A DNA stretch of 64,000 nt from Peronospora farinosa (Eukaryota; Oomycota; Peronosporomycetes; Peronosporales; Peronosporaceae). A program made the position numbers and the translations under genes. Positions within the stretch are counted from its first letter, which is position 1; every line of letters begins with the position of its first letter. Where the stretch lies: assembly GCA_947646735.1 (NCBI GenBank), contig CANTFK010000799.1, positions 117,348 to 181,347 on the forward strand, read 5' to 3'. Of the stretch, positions 44,395-57,230 are shown piece after piece. The notes beneath the pieces are model-generated. The model was not told where the DNA came from. It did not search any database and worked only from the letters and a program-made list of their open reading frames with translations.

Positions 44395-46080
44395 GGTTGG
44401 AGGTGCTATTTGGAGACTTGGGTCCGATAGAAAGCGAAAGAGCTTGCGTGTTGGACTTGAGTAATTGGAGCTCGAGGCCGTAAATATGAGAATGAACACT
44501 CAGTGGCAGCGTGTCGCCTGGGCTCATGTTTGACTTGGTAATCTCGCGCGCCATGTGCACGTCGACGGAGAAGAAGCCCAGCCGGTTGAAATGTCTGGTA
44601 ATGGTTATCCCAGGATGGGACATGTGTTCCCTGTATAGTGCCAACACGGACGATGATCTCTCCTATCACTATGTCAAGTTTTCATACGATACTTGTACAG
44701 AAGAAGTTGCTGATATCTCTAAAACCAACGTGTTTGCAATGCTGTTCATCCGGCGGTCAACACGCATTCAAACGATGGAAATGTAATGTAATTGTGTTTG
44801 TTTGACAACCCATCTTACCTAAACGTCTCTTTGACTTGGGGAGTATACAAGATGTAGCACAGATAACGAACATTGCTGGTACCCGTGTGCATTGTAATAC
44901 ACGTACCGCGTACTTCGGTCGTATCTCGGTCGTGATAGCTCAAGTAAGAACGGTATGTGTATCGAACTAATCACGAGAGCATTTGGACTTTTATAATCAG
45001 TAAGCGATTGCTTTATGTTTCATAAGTCCGTCACAAGTCTGTCACCCGTCTGTCACCCGTCTGTTATTGTTTGTGCATGTTTGTGCATGTTTGCAACAAA
45101 TTCATAGCTAAGATGATGTAGAGTCTACTACCATACTGTCCGCGCAAGAGGTCGTACAAAGTTTCGTTCCGGCTTTAAGTGACTCGACGCGATCGTTCTG
45201 AAGTACACACAGTAGTCTGTCCAAGCCGGTCACAATAGTTGACCATTTTTTTATGAAGAGGTCAACATCTGACAGCTAAAACTTATGGATGATGACCATT
45301 TACATCAACCACTTGCTTGCAATGATGATACGTCGGTTCACCTCATGTTGCGTATAGTCTTACCAAAAGCATCTTTTGATCATGCCTCTTGAGCTAGCCA
45401 AGGTAGAGAGACCGCTGCATCAGAATGTACAACCAGATCACACTAACCTTTATAGAGCAACCCTCTGTAAGAAGTATCCTTTGAGCGGCAAACAAGATGT
45501 TTATATGCAATCACTGTCTTGCTGGGTTTTTTCTGAAGTCATAGCGAGAACCGGAATCAGGTGTCGAACCTGACCGTGACTTGTGTTGGCATCTTGTACG
45601 AGCCCCGCACAAGCCACATTCATGTTCCTTTGCATATAGACGCCTGGTAGCTCATTGTTCTTTGGCGCTAAACATTGCAGTACTTCAAAACACATGACCG
45701 TATGAAACACGACCTCCACAGTCATTACCAATACTGAAACAAAGTTATTGTTTCGCCTCGCTCATGTGGCTGTTACGAAGTGGCACGGCTGCAAGGGTCA
45801 TGCTTGACCTGCATGTCTGCCACTGGAGCAACCCGATCATGTATAGGTTTATGAGTTCTATATCTCAGCTAAACTGAAGTTGCAATGTAATTCTCGCATA
45901 CGCATACCTACTACCTACAAGTTGCAGGCTAGATGTACAACAACTGATAGCACATATCGGACAACAGATCCTTTATTTTCGCTACATTTAAAGTGTACAC
46001 TACAGGAGCATTGGACTACAATGCTGCTAACAGGGCAAATTGGAAGGACAAACGAGTTCGGTCGATACAAGTCCACCAGT

Positions 46081-46548
46081 TTACGCCGCCGAGCGAAGCT
46101 TGCGGTACGTGGCTCCATTTCCAGCCCCAGCGTTCGCAGAGGCACTTGCTGTGGCGCTTGCCGACGCAGCCGCTGCACCACCAGTCGACGCACCTGCTGT
46201 ACCGCCAGTTGACGTACCCGCAGGGTAGCCGTAGCCGACATAACTCGGCGCACCATATCCGACACCGCCGTTGACACCTACGCCGACTCCACCGCCGACA
46301 CCGGGGTAGCCGTAGCCGACATAACTCGGCGCACCATATCCGACACCGCCGTTGACACCGACACCAACACCGACACCGCCGTTGACACCGACACCAACAC
46401 CTCCACCGACACCGCCGCCAACAAACACACCCAAGCCATGGTTGTGATAACGGCCAAACGTCTCGGCGACTTCCTTCTCAGCGTGTATGCCACTGGATAA
46501 CACCACGACGGCGATGCACACGGCGAAGATCTTGTTGCTGCTGAACAT
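46081..46548 (-). CDS. Gly-Val-rich secreted protein, copy 15 (architecture D, 155 aa)
   Basis: Same protein plan as copy 14, with a standard initiator. Just upstream of the initiator it reads GTGGAAGCGTG (plus strand) where most units have GTGGCAGCGTG, a mark shared with copies 16 and 21. Confidence 0.82.
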   Translation of the reverse strand: MFSSNKIFAVCIAVVVLSSGIHAEKEVAETFGRYHNHGLGVFVGGGVGGGVGVGVNGGVGVGVGVNGGVGYGAPSYVGYGYPGVGGGVGVGVNGGVGYGAPSYVGYGYPAGTSTGGTAGASTGGAAAASASATASASANAGAGNGATYRKLRSAA

Positions 46549-48234
46549 GGTTGGAGGTGCTATTTGGAGACTTGGGTCCGATAGAAAGCGAAAGAGCTTG
46601 CGTGTTGGACTTGAGTAATTGGAGCTCGAGGCCGTAAATGTGAGAATGAACACTCAGTGGAAGCGTGTCGCCTGGGCTCATGTTTGACTTGGTAATCTCG
46701 CGCACCATGTGCACGTCGACGGAGAAGAAGCCCAGCCGGTTGAAATGTCTGGTAATGGTTATCCCAGGATGGGACATGTGTTCCCTGTATAGTGCCAACA
46801 CGGACGATGATCTCTCCTATCACTATGTCAAGTTTTCATACGATACTTGTACAGAAGAAGTTGCTGATATCTCTAAAACCAACGTGTTTGCAATGCTGTT
46901 CATCCGGCGGTCAACACGCATTCAAACGATGGAAATGTAATGTAATTGTGTTTGTTTGACAACCCATCTTACCTAAACGTCTCTTTGACTTGGGGAGTAT
47001 ACAAGATGTAGCACAGATAACGAACATTGCTGGTACCCGTGTGCATTGTAATACACGTACCGCGTACTTCGGTCGTATCTCGGTCGTGATAGCTCAAGTA
47101 AGAACGGTATGTGTATCGAACTAATCACGAGAGCATTTGGGCTTTTATAATCAGTAAGCGATTGCTTTATGTTTCATAAGTCCGTCACAAGTCTGTCACC
47201 CGTCTGTCACCCGTCTGTTATTGTTTGTGCATGTTTGTGCATGTTTGCAACAAATTCATAGCTAAGATGATGTAGAGTCTACTACCATACTGTCCGCGCA
47301 AGAGGTCGTACAAAGTTTCGTTCCGGCTTTAAGTGACTCGACGCGATCGTTCTGAAGTACACACAGTAGTCTGTCCAAGCCGGTCACAATAGTTGACCAT
47401 TTTTTTATGAAGAGGTCAACATCTGACAGCTAAAACTTATGGATGATGACCATTTACATCAACCACTTGCTTGCAATGATGATACGTCGGTTCACCTCAT
47501 GTTGCGTATAGTCTTACCAAAAGCATCTTTTGATCATGCCTCTTGAGCTAGCCAAGGTAGAGAGACCGCTGCATCAGAATGTACAACCAGATCACACTAA
47601 CCTTTATAGAGCAACCCTCTGTAAGAAGTATCCTTTGAGCGGCAAACAAGATGTTTATATGCAATCACTGTCTTGCTGGGTTTTTTCTGAAGTCATAGCG
47701 AGAACCGGAATCAGGTGTCGAACCTGACCGTGACTTGTGTTGGCATCTTGTACGAGCCCCGCACAAGCCACATTCATGTTCCTTTGCATATAGACGCCTG
47801 GTAGCTCATTGTTCTTTGGCGCTAAACATTGCAGTACTTCAAAACACATGACCGTATGAAACACGACCTCCACAGTCATTACCAATACTAAAACAAAGTT
47901 ATTGTTTCGCCTCGCTCATGTGGCTGTTACGAAGTGGCACGGCTGCAAGGGTCATGCTTGACCTGCATGTCTGCCACTGGAGCAACCCGATCATGTATAG
48001 GTTTATGAGTTCTATATCTCAGCTAAACTGAAGTTGCAATGTAATTCTCGCATACGCATACCTACTACCTACAAGTTGCAGGCTAGATGTACAACAACTG
48101 ATAGCACATATCGGACAACAGATCCTTTATTTTCGCTACATTTAAAGTGTACACTACAGGAGCATTGGACTACAATGCTGCTAACAGGGCAAATTGGAAG
48201 GACAAACGAGTTCGGTCGATACAAGTCCACCAGT

Positions 48235-48702
48235 TTACGCCGCCGAGCGAAGCTTGCGGTACGTGGCTCCATTTCCAGCCCCAGCGTTCGCAGAGGCACT
48301 TGCTGTGGCGCTTGCCGACGCAGCCGCTGCACCACCAGTCGACGCACCTGCTGTACCGCCAGTTGACGTACCCGCAGGGTAGCCGTAGCCGACATAACTC
48401 GGCGCACCATATCCGACACCGCCGTTGACACCTACGCCGACTCCACCGCCGACACCGGGGTAGCCGTAGCCGACATAACTCGGCGCACCATATCCGACAC
48501 CGCCGTTGACACCGACACCAACACCGACACCGCCGTTGACACCGACACCAACACCTCCACCGACACCGCCGCCAACAAACACACCCAAGCCATGGTTGTG
48601 ATAACGGCCAAACGTCTCGGCGACTTCCTTCTCAGCGTGTATGCCACTGGATAACACCACGACGGCGATGCACACGGCGAAGATCTTGTTGCTGCTGAAC
48701 AT
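48235..48702 (-). CDS. Gly-Val-rich secreted protein, copy 16 (architecture D, 155 aa)
   Basis: Same plan as copies 14 and 15. The spacer variant CCAATACTAAAAC near 47883 is shared only with units 21 and 22, linking this unit to the distal block. Confidence 0.82.
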   Translation of the reverse strand: MFSSNKIFAVCIAVVVLSSGIHAEKEVAETFGRYHNHGLGVFVGGGVGGGVGVGVNGGVGVGVGVNGGVGYGAPSYVGYGYPGVGGGVGVGVNGGVGYGAPSYVGYGYPAGTSTGGTAGASTGGAAAASASATASASANAGAGNGATYRKLRSAA

Positions 48703-50388
48703 GGTTGGAGGTGCTATTTGGAGACTTGGGTCCGATAGAAAGCGAAAGAGCTTGCGTGTTGGACTTGAGTAATTGGAGCTCGAGGCCGTAAATGTGAGAA
48801 TGAACACTCAGTGGAAGCGTGTCGCCTGGGCTCATGTTTGACTTGGTAATCTCGCGCACCATGTGCACGTCGACGGAGAAGAAGCCCAGCCGGTTGAAAT
48901 GTCTGGTAATGGTTATCCCAGGATGGGACATGTGTTCCCTGTATAGTGCCAACACGGACGATGATCTCTCCTATCACTATGTCAAGTTTTCATACGATAC
49001 TTGTACAGAAGAAGTTGCTGATATCTCTAAAACCAACGTGTTTGCAATGCTGTTCATCCGGCGGTCAACACGCATTCAAACGATGGAAATGTAATGTAAT
49101 TGTGTTTGTTTGACAACCCATCTTACCTAAACGTCTCTTTGACTTGGGGAGTATACAAGATGTAGCACAGATAACGAACATTGCTGGTGCCCGTGTGCAT
49201 TGTAATACACGTACCGCGTACTTCGGTCGTATCTCGGTCGTGATAGCTCAAGTAAGAACGGTATGTGTATCGAACTAATCACGAGAGCATTTGGGCTTTT
49301 ATAATCAGTAAGCGATTGCTTTATGTTTCATAAGTCCGTCACAAGTCTGTCACCCGTCTGTCACCCGTCTGTTATTGTTTGTGCATGTTTGTGCATGTTT
49401 GCAACAAATTCATAGCTAAGATGATGTAGAGTCTACTACCATACTGTCCGCGCAAGAGGTCGTACAAAGTTTCGTTCCGGCTTTAAGTGACTCGACGCGA
49501 TCGTTCTGAAGTACACACAGTAGTCTGTCCAAGCCGGTCACAATAGTTGACCATTTTTTTATGAAGAGGTCAACATCTGACAGCTAAAACTTATGGATGA
49601 TGACCATTTACATCAACCACTTGCTTGCAATGATGATACGTCGGTTCACCTCATGTTGCGTATAGTCTTACCAAAAGCCACTTTTGATCATGCCTCTTGA
49701 GCTAGCCAAGGTAGAGAGACCGCTGCATCAGAATGTACAACCAGATCACACTAACCTTTATAGAGCAACCCTCTGTAAGAAGTATCCTTTGAGCGGCAAA
49801 CAAGATGTTCATATGCAATCACTGTCTTGCTGGGTTTTTTCTGAAGTCATAGCGAGAACCGGAATCAGGTGTCGAACCTGACCGTGACCTGTGTTGGCAT
49901 CTTGTACGAGCCCCGCACAAGCCACATTCATGTTCCTTTGCATATAGACGCCTGGTAGCTCATTGTTCTTTGGCGCTAAACATTGCAGTACTTCAAAACA
50001 CATGACCGTATGAAACACGACCTCCACAGTCATTACCAATACTGAAACAAAGTTATTGTGTCGCCTCGCTCATGTGGCTGTTACGAAGTGGCACGGCTGC
50101 AAGGGTCATGCTTGACCTGCATGTCTGCCACTGGAGCAACCCGATCATGTATAGGTTTATGAGTTCTATATCTCAGCTAAACTGAAGTTGCAATGTAATT
50201 CTCGCATACGCATACCTACTACCTACAAGTTGCAGGCTAGATGTACAACAACTGATAGCACATATCGGACAACAGATCCTTTATTTTCGCTACATTTAAA
50301 GTGTACACTACAGGAGCATTGGACTACAATGCTGCTAACAGGGCAAATTGGAAGGACGGACGAGTTCGGTCGATACAAGTCCACCAGT

Positions 50389-50808
50389 TTACGCCGCCGA
50401 GCGAAGCTTGCGGTACGTGGCTCCATTTCCAGCCCCAGCGTTCGCAGAGGCACTTGCTGTGGCGCTTGCCGACGCAGCCGCTGCACCACCAGTCGACGCA
50501 CCTGCTGTACCGCCAGTTGACGTACCCGCAGGGTAGCCGTAGCCGACATAACTCGGCGCACCATATCCGACACCGCCAGTTGACGTACCCGCAGGGTAGC
50601 CGTAGCCGTAGCCGACATAACTCGGCGCACCATATCTGACACCGCCGTTGACACCTACGCCAACACCGACACCGCCGCCAACAACCACACCCAAGCCATG
50701 GTTGCGGTAACGGCCAAACGTCTCGGCGACTTCCTTCTCAGCGTGTATGCCACTGGATAACACCACGACGGCGATGCACACGGCGAAGATCTTGTTGCTG
50801 CTGAACAT
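50389..50808 (-). CDS. Gly-Val-rich secreted protein, copy 17 (architecture B, 139 aa)
   Basis: Return to architecture B after three D copies: two Tyr-rich modules, GRYRNHGLG linker, GTSTGG after the second module. The spacer has the common CTTGTACGAGCC form. Confidence 0.82.
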   Translation of the reverse strand: MFSSNKIFAVCIAVVVLSSGIHAEKEVAETFGRYRNHGLGVVVGGGVGVGVGVNGGVRYGAPSYVGYGYGYPAGTSTGGVGYGAPSYVGYGYPAGTSTGGTAGASTGGAAAASASATASASANAGAGNGATYRKLRSAA

Positions 50809-52495
50809 GGTTGGAGGTGCTATTTGGAGACTTGGGTCCGATAGAAAGCGAAAGAGCTTGCGTGTTGGACTTGAGTAATTGGAGCTCGAGGCCGTAAATG
50901 TGAGAATGAACACTCAGTGGCAGCGTGTCGCCTGGGCTCATGTTTGACTTGGTAATCTCGCGCACCATGTGCACGTCGACGGAGAAGAAGCCCAGCCGGT
51001 TGAAATGTCTGGTAATGGTTATCCCAGGATGGGACATGTGTTCCCTGTATAGTGCCAACGCGGACGATGATCTCTCCTATCACTATGTCAAGTTTTCATA
51101 CGATACTTGTACAGAAGAAGTTGCTGATATCTCTAAAACCAACGTGTTTGCAATGCTGTTCATCCGGCGGTCAACACGCATTCAAACGATGGAAATGTAA
51201 TGTAATTGTGTTTGTTTGACAACCCATCTTACCTAAACGTCTCTTTGACTTGGGGAGTATACAAGATGTAGCACAGATAACGAACATTGCTGGTGCCCGT
51301 GTGCATTGTAATACACGTACCGCGTACTTCGGTCGTATCTCGGTCGTGATAGCTCAAGTAAGAACGGTATGTGTATCGAACTAATCACGAGAGCATTTGG
51401 GCTTTTATAATCAGTAAGCGATTGCTTTATGTTTCATAAGTCCGTCACAAGTCTGTCACCCGTCTGTCACCCGTCTGTTATTGTTTGTGCATGTTTGTGC
51501 ATGTTTGCAACAAATTCATAGCTAAGATGATGTAGAGTCTACTACCATACTGTCCGCGCAAGAGGTCGTACAAAGTTTCGTTCCGGCTTCAAGTGACTCG
51601 ACGCGATCGTTTTGAAGTACACACAGTAGTCTGTCCAAGCCGGTCACAATAGTTGACCATTTTTTTATGAAGAGGTCAACATCTGACAGCTAAAACTTAT
51701 GGATGATGACCATTTACATCAACCACTTGCTTGCAATGATGATACGTCGGTTCACCTCATGTTGCGTATAGTCTTACCAAAAGCCATCTTTTGATCATGC
51801 CTCTTGAGCTAGCCAAGGTAGAGAGACCGCTGCATCAGAATGTACAACCAGATCACACTAACCTTTATAGAGCAACCCTCTGTAAGAAGTATCCTTTGAG
51901 CGGCAAACAAGATGTTCATATGCAATCACTGTCTTGCTGGGTTTTTTCTGAAGTCATAGCGAGAACCGGAATCAGGTGTCGAACCTGACCGTGACCTGTG
52001 TTGGCATCTTGATCGAGCCCCGCACAAGCCACATTCATGTTCCTTTGCATATAGACGCCTGGTAGCTCATTGTTCTTTGGCGCTAAACATTGCAGTACTT
52101 CAAAACACATGACCGTATGAAACACGACCTCCACAGTCATTACCAATACTGAAACAAAGTTATTGTGTCGCCTCGCTCATGTGGCTGTTACGAAGTGGCA
52201 CGGCTGCAAGGGTCATGCTTGACCTGCATGTCTGCCACTGGAGCAACCCGATCATGTATAGGTTTATGAGTTCTATATCTCAGCTAAACTGAAGTTGCAA
52301 TGTAATTCTCGCATACGCATACCTACTACCTACAAGTTGCAGGCTAGATGTACAACAACTGATAGCACATATCGGACAACAGATCCTTTATTTTCGCTAC
52401 ATTTAAAGTGTACACTACAGGAGCATTGGACTACAATGCTGCTAACAGGGCAAATTGGAAGGACGGACGAGTTCGGTCGATACAAGTCCACCAGT

Positions 52496-52915
52496 TTACG
52501 CCGCCGAGCGAAGCTTGCGGTACGTGGCTCCATTTCCAGCCCCAGCGTTCGCAGAGGCACTTGCTGTGGCGCTTGCCGACGCAGCCGCTGCACCACCAGT
52601 CGACGCACCTGCTGTACCGCCAGTTGACGTACCCGCAGGGTAGCCGTAGCCGACATAACTCGGCGCACCATATCCGACACCGCCAGTTGACGTACCCGCA
52701 GGGTAGCCGTAGCCGTAGCCGACATAACTCGGCGCACCATATCTGACACCGCCGTTGACACCTACGCCAACACCGACACCGCCGCCAACAACCACACCCA
52801 AGCCATGGTTGCGGTAACGGCCAAACGTCTCGGCGACTTCCTTCTCAGCGTGTATGCCACTGGATAACACCACGACAGCGATGCACACGGCGAAGATCTT
52901 GTTGCTGCTGAACAT
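52496..52915 (-). CDS. Gly-Val-rich secreted protein, copy 18 (architecture B, 139 aa)
   Basis: Architecture B, with the CTTGATCGAGCC spacer variant and AAAAGCCATCTTTTGATC near 51779, which combines the two alternative forms (GCCACTTTT and GCATCTTTT) found in other units. Confidence 0.82.
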   Translation of the reverse strand: MFSSNKIFAVCIAVVVLSSGIHAEKEVAETFGRYRNHGLGVVVGGGVGVGVGVNGGVRYGAPSYVGYGYGYPAGTSTGGVGYGAPSYVGYGYPAGTSTGGTAGASTGGAAAASASATASASANAGAGNGATYRKLRSAA

Positions 52916-54593
52916 GGTTGGAGGTGCTATTTGGAGACTTGGGTCCGATAGAAAGCGAAAGAGCTTGCGTGTTGGACTTGAGTAATTGGAGCTCGAGGCC
53001 GTAAATGTGAGAATGAACACTCAGTGGCAGCGTGTCGCCTGGGCTCATGTTTGACTTGGTAATCTCGCGCACCATGTGCACGTCGACGGAGAAGAAGCCC
53101 AGCCGGTTGAAATGTCTGGTAATGGTTATCCCAGGATGGGACATGTGTTCCCTGTATAGTGCCAACACGGACGATGATCTCTCCTATCACTATGTCAAGT
53201 TTTCATACGATACTTGTACAGAAGAAGTTGCTGATATCTCTGAAACCAACGTGTTTGCAATGCTGTTCATCCGGCGGTCAACACGCATTCAAACGATGGA
53301 AATGTAATGTAATTGTGTTTGTTTGACAACCCATCTTACCTAAACGTCTCTTTGACTTGGGGAGTATACAAGATGTAGCACAGATAACGAACATTGCTGG
53401 TACCCGTGTGCATTGTAATACACGTACCGCGTACTTCGGTCGTATCTCGGCCATGATAGCTCAAGTAAGAACGGTATGTGTATCGAACTAATCACGAGAG
53501 CATTTGGGCTTTTATAATCAGTAAGCGATTGCTTTATGTTTCATAAGTCCGTCACAAGTCTGTCACCCGTCTGTCACCCGTCTGTTATTGTTTGTGCATG
53601 TTTGTGCATGTTTGCAACAAATTCATAGCTAAGATGATGTAGAGTCTACTACCATACTGTCCGCGCAAGAGGTCGTACAAAGTTTCGTTCCGGCTTCAAG
53701 TGACTCGACGCGATCGTTCTGAAGTACACACAGTAGCCTGTCCAAGCCGGTCACAATAGTTGACCATTTTTTTATGAAGAGGTCAACATCTGACAGCTAA
53801 AACTTATGGATGATGACCATTTACATCAACCACTTGCTTGCAATGATGATACGTCGGTTCACTTCATGTTGCGTATAGTCTTACCAAAAGCATCTTTTGA
53901 TCATGCCTCTTGAGCTAGCCAAGGTAGAGAGACCGCTGCATCAGAATGTACAACCAGATCACACTAACCTTTATAGAGCAACCCTCTGTAAGAAGTATCC
54001 TTTGAGCGGCAAACAAGATGTTCATATGCAATCACTGTCTTGCTGGGTTTTTTCTGAAGTCATAGCGAGAACCGGAATCAGGTGTCGAACCTGACCGTGA
54101 CCTGTGTTGGCATCTTGATCGAGCCCCGCACAAGCCACATTCATGTTCCTTTGCATATAGACGCCTGGTAGCTCATTGTTCTTTGGCGCTAAACATTGCA
54201 GTACTTCAAAACACATGACCGTATGAAACACGACCTCCACAGTCATTACCAATACTGAAACAAAGTTATTGTTTCGCCTCGCTCATGTGGCTGTTACGAA
54301 GTGGCACGGCTGCAAGGGTCATGCTTGACCTGCATGTCTGCCACTGGAGCAACCCGATCATGTATAGGTTTATGAGTTCTATATCTCAGCTAAACTGAAG
54401 TTGCAATGTAATTCTCGCATACGCATACCTACTACCTACAAGTTGCAGGCTAGATGTACAACAACTGAATCGGACAACAGATCCTTTATTTTCGCTACAT
54501 TTAAAGTGTACACTACAGGAGCATTGGACTACAATGCTGCTAACAGGGCAAATTGGAAGGACAAACGAGTTCGGTCGATACAAGTCCACCAGT

Positions 54594-55076
54594 TTACGCC
54601 GCCGAGCGAAGCTTGCGGTACGTGGCTCCATTTCCAGCCCCAGCGTTCGCAGAGGCACTTGCTGTGGCGCTTGCCGACGCAGCCGCTGCACCACCAGTCG
54701 ACGCACCTGCTGTACCGCCAGTTGACGTACCCGCAGGGTAGCCGTAGCCGACATAACTCGGCGCACCATATCCGACACCGCCGTTGACACCTACGCCGAC
54801 TCCACCGCCGACACCGGGGTAGCCGTAGCCGACATAACTCGGCGCACCATATCCGACACCGCCGTTGACACCTACGCCGACTCCACCGCCGACACCGGGG
54901 TAGCCGTAGCCGACATAACTCGGCGCACCATATCCGACACCGACGCCAACACCCACACCCAAGCCATGGTTGTGATAACGGCCAAACGTCTCGGCGACTT
55001 CCTTCTCAGCGTGTATGCCACTGGATAACACCACGACGGCGATGCACACGGCGATGATCTTGTTGCTGCTGAACAT
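54594..55076 (-). CDS. Gly-Val-rich secreted protein, copy 19 (architecture C, 160 aa)
   Basis: Intact C architecture with KIIAVC. The spacer has CTTGATCGAGCC and the 3' region reads ACTGAATCGG, the third distinct microdeletion at the site also altered in copies 10 and 12. Confidence 0.82.
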   Translation of the reverse strand: MFSSNKIIAVCIAVVVLSSGIHAEKEVAETFGRYHNHGLGVGVGVGVGYGAPSYVGYGYPGVGGGVGVGVNGGVGYGAPSYVGYGYPGVGGGVGVGVNGGVGYGAPSYVGYGYPAGTSTGGTAGASTGGAAAASASATASASANAGAGNGATYRKLRSAA

Positions 55077-56762
55077 GGTTGGAGGTGCTATTTGGAGACT
55101 TGGGTCCGATAGAAAGCGAAAGAGCTTGCGTGTTGGACTTGAGTAATTGGAGCTCGAGGCCGTAAATGTGAGAATGAACACTCAGTGGCAGCGTGTCGCC
55201 TGGGCTCATGTTTGACTTGGTAATCTCGCGCGCCATGTGCACGTCGACGGAGAAGAAGCCCAGTCGGTTGAAATGTCTGGTAATGGTTATCCCAGGATGG
55301 GACATGTGTTCCCTGTATAGTGCCAACACGGACGATGATCTCTCCTATCACTATGTCAAGTTTTCATACGATACTTGTACAGAAGAAGTTGCTGATATCT
55401 CTAAAACCAACGTGTTTGCAATGCTGTTCATCCGGCGGTCAACACGCATTCAAACGATGGAAATGTAATGTAATTGTGTTTGTTTGACAACCCATCTTAC
55501 CTAAACGTCTCTTTGACTTGGGGAGTATACAAGATGTAGCACAGATAACGAACATTGCTGGTACCCGTGTGCATTGTAATACACGTACCGCGTACTTCGG
55601 TCGTATCTCGGTCGTGATAGCTCAAGTAAGAACGGTATGTGTATCGAACTAATCACGAGAGCATTTGGACTTTTATAATCAGTAAGCGATTGCTTTATGT
55701 TTCATAAGTCCGTCACAAGTCTGTCACCCGTCTGTCACCCGTCTGTTATTGTTTGTGCATGTTTGTGCATGTTTGCAACAAATTCATAGCTAAGATGATG
55801 TAGAGTCTACTACCATACTGTCCGCGCAAGAGGTCGTACAAAGTTTCGTTCCGGCTTTAAGTGACTCGACGCGATCGTTCTGAAGTACACACAGTAGTCT
55901 GTCCAAGCCGGTCACAATAGTTGACCATTTTTTTATGAAGAGGTCAACATCTGACAGCTAAAACTTATGGATGATGACCATTTACATCAACCACTTGCTT
56001 GCAATGATGATACGTCGGTTCACTTCATGTTGCGTATAGTCTTACCAAAAGCATCTTTTGATCATGCCTCTTGAGCTAGCCAAGGTAGAGAGACCGCTGC
56101 ATCAGAATGTACAACCAGATCACACTAACCTTTATAGAGCAACCCTCTGTAAGAAGTATCCTTTGAGCGGCAAACAAGATGTTTATATGCAATCACTGTC
56201 TTGCTGGGTTTTTTCTGAAGTCATAGCGAGAACCGGAATCAGGTGTCGAACCTGACCGTGACTTGTGTTGGCATCTTGTACGAGCCCCGCACAAGCCACA
56301 TTCATGTTCCTTTGCATATAGACGCCTGGTAGCTCATTGTTCTTTGGCGCTAAACATTGCAGTACTTCAAAACACATGACCGTATGAAACACGACCTCCA
56401 CAGTCATTACCAATACTGAAACAAAGTTATTGTTTCGCCTCGCTCATGTGGCTGTTACGAAGTGGCACGGCTGCAAGGGTCATGCTTGACCTGCATGTCT
56501 GCCACTGGAGCAACCCGATCATGTATAGGTTTATGAGTTCTATATCTCAGCTAAACTGAAGTTGCAATGTAATTCTCGCATACGCATACCTACTACCTAC
56601 AAGTTGCAGGCTAGATGTACAACAACTGATAGCACATATCGGACAACAGATCCTTTATTTTCGCTACATTTAAAGTGTACACTACAGGAGCATTGGACTA
56701 CAATGCTGCTAACAGGGAAAATTGGAAGGACAAACGAGTTCGGTCGATACAAGTCCACCAGT

Positions 56763-57230
56763 TTACGCCGCCGAGCGAAGCTTGCGGTACGTGGCTCCAT
56801 TTCCAGCCCCAGCGTTCGCAGAGGCACTTGCTGTGGCGCTTGCCGACGCAGCCGCTGCACCACCAGTCGACGCACCTGCTGTACCGCCAGTTGACGTACC
56901 CGCAGGGTAGCCGTAGCCGACATAACTCGGCGCACCATATCCGACACCGCCGTTGACACCTACGCCGACTCCACCGCCGACACCGGGGTAGCCGTAGCCG
57001 ACATAACTCGGCGCACCATATCCGACACCGCCGTTGACACCGACACCAACACCGACACCGCCGTTGACACCGACACCAACACCTCCACCGACACCGCCGC
57101 CAACAAACACACCCAAGCCATGGTTGTGATAACGGCCAAACGTCTCGGCGACTTCCTTCTCAGCGTGTATGCCACTGGATAACACCACGACGGCGATGCA
57201 CACGGCGAAGATCTTGTTGCTGCTGAACAT
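56763..57230 (-). CDS. Gly-Val-rich secreted protein, copy 20 (architecture D, 155 aa, promoter deletion)
   Basis: D architecture with the copy-14 initiator variant (57318-57331). About 100 bp upstream of the initiator a 20-bp segment is missing (CTGG|GACATG, junction near 57434), the only such deletion in the array. The coding frame is intact. Expression could differ from its siblings if the deleted segment matters. Confidence 0.82.
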   Translation of the reverse strand: MFSSNKIFAVCIAVVVLSSGIHAEKEVAETFGRYHNHGLGVFVGGGVGGGVGVGVNGGVGVGVGVNGGVGYGAPSYVGYGYPGVGGGVGVGVNGGVGYGAPSYVGYGYPAGTSTGGTAGASTGGAAAASASATASASANAGAGNGATYRKLRSAA